From Plotosus lineatus (taxonomy: Eukaryota; Chordata; Actinopteri; Siluriformes; Plotosidae), in assembly GCA_024760905.1 (NCBI GenBank), contig CM045731.1, forward strand, positions 50,204,501 to 50,268,500: a stretch of 64,000 bases of DNA, written 5' to 3'. The stretch's first letter is position 1, and each line of letters begins with the position of its first letter. Positions 42,299 to 49,525 of this stretch are shown piece by piece. The translations under genes and the position numbers were made by a program. The notes under the pieces are model-generated. The model was not told the DNA's origin. It did not search any database and was given only the letters and a program-made list of their open reading frames with translations.

Positions 42299-44541
42299 AT
42301 ACATACATATAGTGGTGGTACCGCACCGTACAAAATTAATTCGTTCCAGAAGTGGTTTCGTAACCTGGATTTTTCGTAAGTTGAGCCGCATTTTACATGT
42401 AAAACACGTGATTCGTTCCAAGGCCCCCAATACTACCCCTAAACCCTTTAAAAATTGTATATGTATACCTTTTAAGGCCTTCTTCTGCTTCAATATCTTA
42501 CCGATGGTAGATGGGTTTGGACATATTCCTTTGCGATATCACTCAACTGCATGCCACAAGCCCGCTTTTTCTTTTCACTCGCACCAGGAATCACACACCC
42601 GTGTGTGTGCGCGCTTGTTGACCATGTCTTCTTAGCAGAGTTATAATCTTACAAATGTTTATGCAAGGTTAAAAGCCTGAGCCAAAAAAATAAAGTTGCA
42701 ATGAGCACACTCGAAAAACTCTCCAAACAACAGTAACTCTTTCCTTTACATGAAAAGCATCATGGGTATTATACAGCTCCATAGTAGCCAATGGGAGAGA
42801 GCTGCGTCATCCCTTCTAGCCAATGGGAGGTCAGCGGGGCGGGATGCTGGGAGATAGCCAATGGGAGGCCAGTGGGGCGGGATGCTGGGAGATAGCCAAT
42901 GGTAGAGCAACTCATGCATTGTTTGAATTTTTGAGATGGCGCTTTTGTAACGTGAATGTGTCGTATCTAGAGACAGAAATGTTAGGAAAATGCGTTTCGT
43001 AACCTGGATTTTTTTTTGTTGGTTGGACATTCGTACGGGAGTACAGTAGGCCCTTGACATTCGCGGGGGTTCGGTTCCAAGCCCTCCTGCGAATCGATGC
43101 GCGAATGAGCAGCCGGAAGTAAAATAGTATATCTATTACATGCGCTAAAATATGCTTCTTAAACGCATTCTAGAGACAGTCTTACTCATTAATTCATACT
43201 TTATTACGCTTTATGTCCTTTTACATTGAACTTGGAGTCACGTCTTGGAGTGACGTCTCTAAGATGGCGCTGCCTAGAGGGCAACGTCGCAGAATTCTCA
43301 GAGTCAAATTGTTTCTTTGTTCGTTTTAATTTGTTTTATTTGTTTGTTCATGTTTTGCACTATGCTTGTCTATGACCAGTCGACCCTACTACAGCTATGA
43401 GCAGCTTCAGCTTCGGGGAACTAAACACGCAACAACTATCGTGAGCTGCTATGTTAGCTCAATGCTAACCATACCCCGACTAGCAATAAGCCCAGGCAGA
43501 GTTCTCAGAGGCTTGATTAGCACTTCCGGCCATACTGCTTGAAAATGTTCAGTCCCTGCGAAACATGATGGACGAGCTTCATGCTCAGATTGCAGTGCAG
43601 GGGGATCTACAGGACTGTGTTTCTGTGAAACATGGCTCGAGGCGATTGCATCAGCCAGCTACACAGCCTTCATCCCCTGCAATTCCATGTGCCGGAGTCG
43701 TCGTTCGGCCCCTTCCCGCCTGGGCTTCTTATCAGCTGGGGTGCGGCTCGCATTGAGCTGCCTACCATAGCATATTAGCTCTGCTAGCCGCACCCTCGCT
43801 AACCAGCCCAGTTGAGTGTGCTTAGGTATACACACCCGAAGATACTCCGATCTTATAGCTGTAGTAGAGTTCACCGGTTGTAGACGAGCATAGTGCAAAA
43901 CATGAACAAATAAAACAAATTAAAACGAACAAAGAAACAATTTGACTCTGAGAACTTAAGCGGAGGAAGATGATGATATTGATATTTTAATGTTGAACTA
44001 TCCAGTCTCAGTATTAAAACAGTTAAACAGTTTAATTAAACTAACAGTTAAATTAAAACATGTTTTAATAAATAAATCTGCAGTTGGGAAACTGAATAGT
44101 TAATGTGCAGAAAATGGTGGGGGGGGGGTCGAGACAAATATGTACGAGATTATCTCCAATAGTGGATGATGACTTATTACGTATATGTGACCGTGGTGAT
44201 TAAGTGGTTTAAGCTCTGGTTTACCAATCCAATCAAGACCCAGTACCATCAGGCAGGGTCCTTAGCCCAATGTATAAATGAGATGAAAACAGAAATCACT
44301 CTGGACAAGTGTGTCTCCCAAATGCTGTAAATGTAAAAGTGCAACAATAAATATTTCACAACATTCAATCACACAAAGCAGCTTTTGCTTCTGTATAGCA
44401 GTAATGTTTTTCTGCTGCCGGTAATTCTACTGTAGCCCGCATTCTGCTAATTATTTACTGTACAGTTCAAAATTCTGCATATTGCATCCTAATGTTGTAC
44501 TTTTTCCTGTATTTGTTTTTTTTTTAGGAGCAAAGAATTAG
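28704..44541 (+). CDS. RCA-type protein with eight CCP modules, membrane-attached
   Basis: Coding parts are 28704-28776, 35535-35723, 36105-36204, 36333-36406, 36509-36685, 36779-36955, 37532-37720, 38440-38539, 38680-38753, 38863-39039, 39133-39309, 41403-41444, 41977-42039 and 44528-44541. They total 1,626 nt, giving 541 residues. Order: signal peptide (LMLLLLICLL core), CCP1-CCP8, a short Thr/Pro stalk, a hydrophobic segment and a tail of a few residues. CCP2 and CCP6 are each split over two exons inside the Gly codon after CNE, an intron position characteristic of RCA genes. CCP1-4 and CCP5-8 are a repeated four-module unit. Several NxS/T sites are present. Proteins of this kind (CD46, CD55, CR1-like, fish Tecrem) bind C3b/C4b and protect host cells; this role is inferred, and orthology was not tested. 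Introns 1 and later hold Tc1, pogo-like and SINE insertions, but no exon is disrupted. Confidence 0.88.
28905..29172 (+). mobile_element. SINE-B copy, decayed
   Basis: B box 'gggttcaaatcctgg', 'gtttcctctaggtactcc', 3' 'gggattaaacggttcagc'. Confidence 0.75.
29229..29445 (-). mobile_element. SINE-B copy, 3' end missing
   Basis: Reverse copy from 'ccattgcagggccaacacgg' to the head 'caccactacaccaccactg'. Confidence 0.75.
29446..30608. other. Intron sequence, nothing recognised
   Basis: Part of the 6.8 kb intron between the signal-peptide exon and CCP1. No CCP cysteine pattern and no recognised element apart from a short GT/TA run at 30567-30605. Confidence 0.5.
30895..32048 (-). pseudogene. Tc1 transposase pseudogene
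   Basis: ATG at 32046-32048 (MGKTADLTAVQKAIIDTLKQ), a paired helix-turn-helix (EISERIGCSQSAVSRQL), then a second HTH and an AT-hook-like GRKKCGRKR. The DDE domain is broken: a DESKF segment is in another frame, and FIFQHDLAPAHSAKTTGKWF carries the second Asp. The frame ends in SAKGFPTKY and a stop near 30895. A frameshift lies near 31640, an in-frame stop follows the second Asp, and a 198-bp MITE sits at 31313-31510. Confidence 0.88.
31313..31510. mobile_element. hAT-type MITE nested in the Tc1 element
   Basis: Perfect 8-bp target-site duplication gactaaca at 31305-31312 and 31511-31518. Terminal repeats [c/t]agtgtttcc. Contains an internal near-palindrome around 'ccgcggcacac'. No coding capacity. 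Confidence 0.9.
32463..33304 (+). mobile_element. pogo/Tigger-like transposon, copy 2
   Basis: Same family as 17675-19155 (terminal repeats agacgctccccgacttac and cagatgctccccgacttac). A short frame from 32739 begins MVGQKCKPTNMGASL, like the start of Tigger transposases, and is soon broken. Right TA at 33305-33306. It lacks the SINE found in copy 1. Confidence 0.82.
33306..33369. repeat. (TA)n microsatellite
   Basis: About 32 TA units between two pogo-like elements. Confidence 0.95.
33376..34180 (-). mobile_element. Tigger-like DNA transposon, deleted
   Basis: Terminal repeats cagtgatacctctgctcacg and, at the other end reversed, cagtaaaacctccgctgatg. The minus-strand frame at 33966-33742 reads MGPKKTPQQAEIIEKHERGV and ASQYQYAKSTIAPILKNKE, the CENP-B-type HTH of Tigger transposases. 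The catalytic domain is deleted. Confidence 0.85.
34181..34689. other. Intron sequence, nothing recognised
   Basis: Short TA and GT runs, otherwise unassigned. Confidence 0.4.
34690..34995. repeat. Dispersed repeat family D, copy 1
   Basis: Shares with 47335-47625 the phrases 'ttttggggacggtctatca' (versus 'ttttggggctggtctaaca'), 'cgtatgaatgagctca' type and 'attggctg'. A reversed copy is at 41088-41345. Non-coding; class unknown. Confidence 0.55.
35535..35723 (+). CDS. CCP1 exon
   Basis: 189 nt, phase 1/1. Cysteines in QCERPHVGG, FTCSTGY, VICIG and LSC. Contains NGS and NWT sequons. Related to CCP5 but clearly diverged (roughly 70% of residues shared by eye). Confidence 0.9.
35868..35990 (-). 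mobile_element. LINE/SINE 3' tail fragment
   Basis: 'gatagatggatactttatta' followed by 'atcccagagggaaattcac', the antisense of a common fish LINE/SINE 3' end. Confidence 0.5.
36105..36204 (+). CDS. CCP2 first half (split module)
   Basis: 100 nt, phase 1 in and 2 out. Reads KSCGSLSELPNGRYTYPNG to AQCNEG, splitting the Gly codon. Confidence 0.9.
36333..36406 (+). CDS. CCP2 second half
   Basis: 74 nt, phase 2 in and 1 out. In the spliced frame it reads FLLVGEKNRNCRDDGWDGRH and PVCE, completing the four cysteines and the Trp. Confidence 0.9.
36509..36685 (+). CDS. CCP3 exon
   Basis: 177 nt, phase 1/1. VVKCLPPPSIQNG, TYSCDEDY, ITCSDNGTF, PPQC. The usual Trp is replaced by Phe in NGTF. Confidence 0.92.
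36779..36955 (+). CDS. CCP4 exon
   Basis: 177 nt, phase 1/1. IQCERPNIPNAVRVEG, YECNAGY, LVCEVNGW, PPEC. Contains an NGS sequon. Confidence 0.92.
37532..37720 (+). CDS. CCP5 exon (CCP1 type)
   Basis: 189 nt, phase 1/1. HCERPNVGENRV, FKCSTGYEP, ITCIGHTW, LNC. Confidence 0.92.
37835..38113 (-). mobile_element. SINE-B copy in the CCP5-CCP6 intron
   Basis: Reverse copy: 'gctcaaccgcttaatcctac' tail side, 'gatgaaaccggagtactcgg' middle. It accounts for much of the about 340-bp length difference between the two four-module units. Confidence 0.8.
38114..38196. repeat. Perfect 38-bp inverted repeat (foldback)
   Basis: Arms 38114-38151 and 38159-38196 are exact reverse complements, separated by a 7-nt loop (ccagggc). 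The inner arms contain the SINE B-box phrase gggttcgag. It lies at the head end of the adjoining SINE-B copy. Confidence 0.95.
38440..38539 (+). CDS. CCP6 first half
   Basis: 100 nt; three base differences from the CCP2 first half. Same phase and split point. Confidence 0.9.
38680..38753 (+). CDS. CCP6 second half
   Basis: 74 nt; one synonymous difference from the CCP2 second half. Confidence 0.9.
38863..39039 (+). CDS. CCP7 exon (CCP3 type)
   Basis: 177 nt. Nearly identical to CCP3; a Leu to Arg change in the DYTxIGEE segment (TLI to TRI). Confidence 0.92.
39133..39309 (+). CDS. CCP8 exon (CCP4 type)
   Basis: 177 nt. Nearly identical to CCP4, with Arg to Gln (AVR/AVQ) and Gln to His changes. 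Confidence 0.92.
39891..41087. other. Intron sequence, nothing recognised
   Basis: Between CCP8 and the stalk exon. No CCP or stalk-like exon was seen. Confidence 0.45.
41088..41345. repeat. Dispersed repeat family D, reversed copy
   Basis: Contains 'gagctaattggctgagctc' and 'gtacaagtgcatgtggc'; the reverse complement parallels 34690-34995. Confidence 0.45.
41403..41444 (+). CDS. Stalk exon
   Basis: 42 nt, phase 1/1, reading NRNDNTTTAPPGDG. Thr/Pro-rich with an NTT sequon, like the O-glycosylated spacer of CD46/CD55-type proteins. Confidence 0.75.
41580..41897. mobile_element. MITE-like element
   Basis: Imperfect terminal inverted repeats (aaaggttcagtgtgtgattta and, reversed, aaaaggttacagtgtataag) around about 320 bp in the stalk-TM intron. 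No coding capacity. Confidence 0.5.
41977..42039 (+). CDS. Hydrophobic (transmembrane or GPI-signal) exon
   Basis: 63 nt, phase 1/1. Reads TSVKPSVVIIAVVTSIVVLL: a polar start and a run of 14 mostly hydrophobic residues. Confidence 0.8.
42058..42150 (-). mobile_element. SINE-B 3' fragment
   Basis: 'ctgaaccacttaatcctaat' and 'ggctggaacccatctcagc'. Confidence 0.8.
42243..42295. repeat. (TA)n microsatellite
   Basis: 26 TA units. Confidence 0.95.
42312..43041. mobile_element. Non-autonomous pogo-like element, family C
   Basis: Shares 'cgtgattcgttccaaggc', 'ggggcgggatg[c/t]tgggagat' and 'tttcgtaacctgg' with 61052-62007. Weak inverted ends ('gtggtaccgcaccgta' and 'tacgggagta'). No intact coding frame. 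Confidence 0.6.
43044..43975. mobile_element. pogo-like element end with captured LINE segment
   Basis: Left end cagtaggcccttgacattcg, immediately after a TA (43042-43043). Inside lies a long imperfect hairpin (43296-43400 with 43855-43960). Its core contains a fragment reading ENVQSLRNMMDELHAQIA (plus strand, about 43545-43600), the start of a LINE endonuclease ORF. The right terminal repeat was not found. Confidence 0.5.
44185..44330 (+). mobile_element. tRNA-derived SINE fragment (third type)
   Basis: 'gtgaccgtggtgattaagtgg' with 'ccaatccaatcaagaccc' and 'ccaaatgctgtaaatgtaa', a common otophysan/teleost SINE pattern. Not a tRNA gene. Confidence 0.5.
44528..44541 (+). CDS. Last coding exon
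   Basis: Acceptor TTTTTTTTAG before 44528. It adds only G-A-K-N before TAG at 44539-44541. A phase-1 acceptor so close to a stop gives a nearly absent cytoplasmic tail. Confidence 0.6.
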
Positions 44542-45994
44542 AATTCTTACTGATGCCATACAGACAGATGCCGTTTTATTCAAATGAGGTTCCATATTGT
44601 TCCCTATGTTCGTGGGATCTTTAGGAAGTTTTTTTTTTTTTTTTAATTTTCATGGATTAGGAACAAATTTGCACTTTGACCTAAAATTTCTTACACTGCC
44701 TTGCACTTGTTTTGTAGCTAAATGTCTGTATAAATTTAAATGGTAATTTTTTTTTTTTAAACCATGAACGGTATTGAGGTTTTTTAATGTTTGTTTGTTT
44801 TTTATAATTAGTATATACTGCACAGGAACAGTGCAATCTGATTGGTCCATTATCTTGTGATTATAAATCATTATTCTGAGTGGAAAATGCTCGAATCAAA
44901 ATGAAAGACCATTTGCTGCAGCCACTCGAACAGTCATCATTATCCTGCTTTAAAATGAGAGGGAAAAACCCAAACGTGTATACATCTGTATTGGTTGAAT
45001 TATGTAATGCTTATTAACTCTACTCAAGGAATGGAGCTCTCCTGACCAGTCTCTCTCTCATGTTTAAAACATGCAAATATAAAAATCTCATTTAAGTTTG
45101 TTTATTATTATTATGTTTACACATAGTACAGACTAGTTTCAATTATCTGGCATCTGATACATCGGCAGGCCCAATTTAATGTCACTTTTTTTTTTAAAAA
45201 TGCCGACAATAAGGACCCTACTTGGTATAATAGCACATTTTGTCCGGAAAAAGTGCGTGGTTATGCTTTTCGGTCAGCTGAAATAAAACAATACCACCAT
45301 CCTTCGTTTACATTTGTATGAGCGTTATGTGCGCGTGCATCAGCTGGTCTGTTATTTTGTGTTGTGGCTTCTATTTATTTTGACATTTTTAAAAATATCA
45401 CTGTAATTATTGTGTGTAGTCTTGGGGTTTTTTTTTTGGGGGGGTCTTCTGCTATTTTTGGTAAGTAATATTGTAGACCATTTCTTTATTCTTTTACTCT
45501 AAATTTAATTTTAATTTAATATACATGTGGGAAGGTCCTGATACATCGGCAACATTGATTTTCCGGCACTTGCTTTGGATAATTTTAACCAGTCTGTACA
45601 ACCAAAACTCAAAAACCGGGTGAAGTGTAAAGAAATGCTGTTATGCAGCTCTTAAGCTCTGCACCTGCTGACACTAAAAGCTTGTCTGGGTCAGTCCTGA
45701 TTAGTAGAACTAACTTAGCAAATAAATAAAAATAAACCAAAATAATCTAATTTTAGGTTTTTGTTTTTTTTTTGTGCTGATGTTCCCATGTGGTATATAC
45801 TCAATTTTACACCACAAGCTTGGTGGATGTTGTTAAATTATTATTATTATTATTATTGCAACTTCACTGGTCTTTCGTGTATAAATCTAATTTTCAGATT
45901 TACTTAAATCAGGGTATTATTTATTTTCATGACTTTAACTACACAGTTCTGTGTATAAATACACAGAACATCACTGCATTTCTTGTGGTATGTT
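44542..45994 (+). other. 3' untranslated and downstream region of the CCP gene
   Basis: No open frame. Candidate polyadenylation signals AATAAA at 45282-45287 and, further on, 46772-46777; which is used cannot be told from sequence alone. Confidence 0.4.
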
Positions 45995-46009
45995 AATGCT
46001 TGGTAATCT

Positions 46010-46358
46010 TTTCTTCTTTTCTTTCGGTTTTTTCCCGTTCTTGAGAGTCGCCACAGCGAATCATCTGATTCACACATTTTGATTTGGCATGGGCTTTTAC
46101 GTCGGATGCCCTTCCTGTCACAACCCTTTTTAGCGAGGGACAGAAACATGCTGATGGCTTTGCAGCTACTCTTTACGGCAGTCAGCAACGGTTCTTTTAC
46201 ACGAACCTCACACCATAGACAGTGAGCGACATGGCCTGCCTTTGATAACCGAGTTAGCTGCATTGGGGGGACAGTGACAACGTTGTGGAGACTCGAACCC
46301 CCAACCTTAGGATCAGCGATCCTGTGCCTTATCCACTAGACCATCACTGCCCATAGCG
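46010..46358 (-). mobile_element. SINE-A copy
   Basis: Full-length reverse copy with exact 15-bp target-site duplication aatgcttggtaatct at 45995-46009 and 46359-46373. Confidence 0.92.
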
Positions 46359-46373
46359 AATGCTTGGTAATCT

Positions 46374-47334
46374 AAATCACTGAAATTCATTGAAAGTCTT
46401 CTACAGTATTACCGATTTCTGCATCATCCAATGTCAAGCTCCAAATGAAATCAGACTGTGGGAGTAAAGGGTTTCTTTAAAATTGCTTATGTAGTCATTA
46501 CATATTTTACAGTATGTAGCCAAAAGTATGTGGACACCCGATTATTATTTTATTCATAAATTATTTGCACATTCTATTGTTTAATTTTTGATGGGTGCAT
46601 TGTTACCCTTTCAATTGTACAGATATAAACCTGTGCCTTTTAACTGTAATTTAAAAAGGATTAAAAATAACCATTTCCAACATGCTCCTCTGGATATATA
46701 TGTTTTTATGTCTTGTTTATGTTGAGTCCTACAGTTGTTCATTAATGTTCTGACAATCACACAGAATTTTGAATAAAGCTCAGATGACTTTTTTCCTGTT
46801 TAGATGGAAGCACACAAAATCTGGTGTGTGATGTTTACATTTATAAAAACTGTTTGGATTAAATTTTTAATTGTACTTTGTGTTTGATTTACTAATTCCA
46901 AATATTTCCAGTTTGCCATTAATGTCAGTGGGTTTTTAATTCGGATGTTATTTTAATTTAAAAGTACAGTGTGAAAACAATTGTAGAATTCAGTAGCAGA
47001 AATTAATTAGATCGTCAATGAAAAAGGTTCAATTCATTTTTAATCATTTAAAGAAAAAAAAAGTGACTTGGTCATATGGACTGTAAAAATACACTGCATT
47101 TTCAAAAAAATAAAATTAGTCAGTGCTCTCCATTAAGTTTCAAAAACTTGCAATTGTGTGTGTATGTATATAATTTCTGCTGCAAAAGTTATGTTTTCAT
47201 ATTTGATTGGTGTTTACTTTTAGCAGGACTATGCAGACAGTTATGTTTGAATTTTCACCAGAGGTGAGATTGTCATTAAAATTTGGAGAAGTTCCCGATG
47301 AAATTCCCAATTTTGCCATCCCAGTCTCATGACT
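46374..47334. other. Intergenic, nothing recognised
   Basis: AT-rich sequence between the convergent CCP genes; possible distal AATAAA at 46772-46777. Confidence 0.4.
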
Positions 47335-47625
47335 GTTACCAATAAGGGAGGGGTGAAAGCATGAACACGCCCCCACTGTGATATGTGACGCGAGCTACCC
47401 CACCCTCATTTTGAATTGCGGCGCATGTGTATTTTGGGGCTGGTCTAACAATCCAAGGGAAAGCGCGAGCCGCTCCTCGTATGAATGAGCTCACAGATGC
47501 CCATGATTGGCTGGCAATTGCTGTGAGTGACAGAGAAATGATTGTATGCCATCCCGTCGTCCTGTACGAGCTCGGCGCATTAGACCAATCAGCCTCTCTG
47601 GATTTCTGGCTGTAGCCTGGAGTTA
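47335..47625. repeat. Dispersed repeat family D, copy 2
   Basis: 'ttttggggctggtctaaca', 'cgtatgaatgagctcacag', 'tgattggctggcaattgctg'. Confidence 0.55.
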
Positions 47626-47823
47626 TTTTTTTTTTATTATTGTTTATAAAAGGGAAATAAAAACAAAATTTTACTGCAGTCCCAAGACGGGAAGGTGGGG
47701 AAGGCTGTGTACTTTGCTTTTTTTTTTTTTTAAACATTGTAAGTAATTGCTTTATAAAAAGAAGAAATTTAAATGAAAGGTGATCAAGGTTTTGCATACA
47801 TGTGATTACAGACAGGTTAATGA

Positions 47824-47824
<1 letters not shown>

Positions 47825-47879
<55 letters not shown>
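47825..47879. repeat. (GT)n(TA)n microsatellite
   Basis: Short GT run followed by about 22 TA units. Confidence 0.95.
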
Positions 47880-47883
<4 letters not shown>

Positions 47884-48006
47884 CATTTTGTTTTACATGT
47901 TTGTGTATATAAAATATGTAAATCAATGTCAGGCTTAACAGTTGATTATGATTTTATAGTTTTGATGAAAAATTTATATTACGGTGTTGATAGGCAATAT
48001 ATTTTT

Positions 48007-48216
48007 TTAAGGCGCCTCAAGGTTGACTCCAACAGTCAGTATCTTGATGCACTGTGGCAGACTTGGTTCCCATCCATTTTCATCACAGAACAGGAGGCTC
48101 TCCTCCTCCATTTTGTAGTCTTCATTACACTGGCACTTTATGGTCACGATATACTGATGAGGCCAATCCTTCGACTGTGGTTGCATTATTGATGTCCGGT
48201 GCATCATCGGTCACCT
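48007..48216 (-). pseudogene. Degenerate CCP exon at the 3' end of the minus-strand CCP gene
   Basis: An acceptor (accccag) precedes 48216. In the expected phase the exon reads EVTDDAPDINNATTVEG and meets a stop at 48125-48127. The first cysteine codon is replaced by Asp. A one-base difference near 48131 moves the rest (CNEDYKMEEES, LFCDENGW, PQC) into another frame, which runs to a stop at 48007-48009. No donor follows. If the acceptor is used, the protein gets a 30-residue tail instead of a CCP module. It is closest in type to the orphan exon at 5977. Confidence 0.8.
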
Positions 48217-48677
48217 CTGGGGTAAAAGATAAAGTGAATAGAAGCATCCGATCATGGTCCTGCATTAGTGTCAAATATGAACAATATTTTATAAAATTTT
48301 AGTGGGACGGAATAAATGAACCATTAGCTTTTAAAATATAGTTGACCACAATATGCATAAATTTAGAATACTTAATGATTATACATAATTCACTTCAGTG
48401 AATTTGATTTTTCACATTACAGTAGATTACACCACAAGAATGGGAGCAAGAATGATTATCTTTCTTACCACCATCACAACAGGCTTATTAATTAGAGATG
48501 TAAAGGATTTCCAGAGAAATCTTTAAAATCACAAGTTTAAATACTGAACCAAATTTGTTTGCTTTGTAATGCTCCTTTAGAAACAATGTCAGTTGTAAAA
48601 GTTCTATAGAAATTAAGATGAACTGGGACAACAACAACAACAAAAAATCAATTAACAAAAATTTTACAATCAATAAA

Positions 48678-49018
48678 ACTTCTTTTCCCTTCAGGGGTCG
48701 CCACAGCAAACCATTCACCTCCATCTCACCCTGTCCTCTGTATCTTCTACTCTTACTCCAACTACCTTCATGTCCTCCTTCAAAGCATCCATGAATCGTC
48801 TCTTTGGTCTTCCTCTCGGTCTTCTGCCTGGTAGTTCCAACCTCAGCATCCTACTACCAATATACTCACTATCCCTCCTCTGTACATGTCCAAACCATCT
48901 CAATCTAGCCTCTCTGACTTTGTCTCCAAAACATCTAACATGTGCTGTCCCTCTGATGTACTCGTTCCTGATCCTATCAGTCCTCAACACCGTCTTGTAC
49001 ACTTTTCCTTTCATTCTT
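48678..49018 (-). mobile_element. RTE-like LINE, 3' fragment
   Basis: Minus strand: RIRNEYIRGTAHVRCFGDKV, LRWFGHVQRRD, RGRPKRRFMD, ending 'ctgtggcgacccctgaaggg'. There is an internal deletion relative to other copies (KGKVYKTVLR joins directly to TDRIRNEY). Confidence 0.88.
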
Positions 49019-49345
49019 TTTACAATCAATAAAACATACTTTTAAAATCAATTTTTTTTATTTTACACATAAAATTGAGACCCTTTTTTTTTTTTTGTAA
49101 CACCCAATTTGGACAAAGTCTGTAAAGTTCAGGAGCTTTCATTGATAACATTTGTGATAAATATTGAATCACAAATTAAAAATTCCAAGAGTTAAATTCT
49201 TTAGAGTATATTTAAGTCCAATGTGCTTAAGTATACAGTACTCTGAAATAGTATATTTTCACTGTGCATGGAGCCGTTGAATTAAAAGTCACGATGCATT
49301 ACAAAACAACACAATCATACCGCTGACATTTTCTGCAAGACTTAC

Positions 49346-49525
49346 CCTGACACACAGGAAAAGACGTCCCAAATGTTCCATCTTCAGTACATGACACTGT
49401 TGAATTTCCTTGAAGTTGAAACCTTTTATTACAGGAATACGTGACGTTTTGTCCGTAATGATATACGTCTTTCAGGGCGTTAAATGTCCCGTTGTTTAAA
49501 GCAGGAGGTTTTGGACATGTTATAA
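49346..49525 (-). CDS. CCP module i
   Basis: 180 nt. VITCPKPPALNNGTFN, TYSCNKRF, VSCTEDGTF, PVC. Good donor (GTAAGT) at 49345-49340. Confidence 0.92.
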
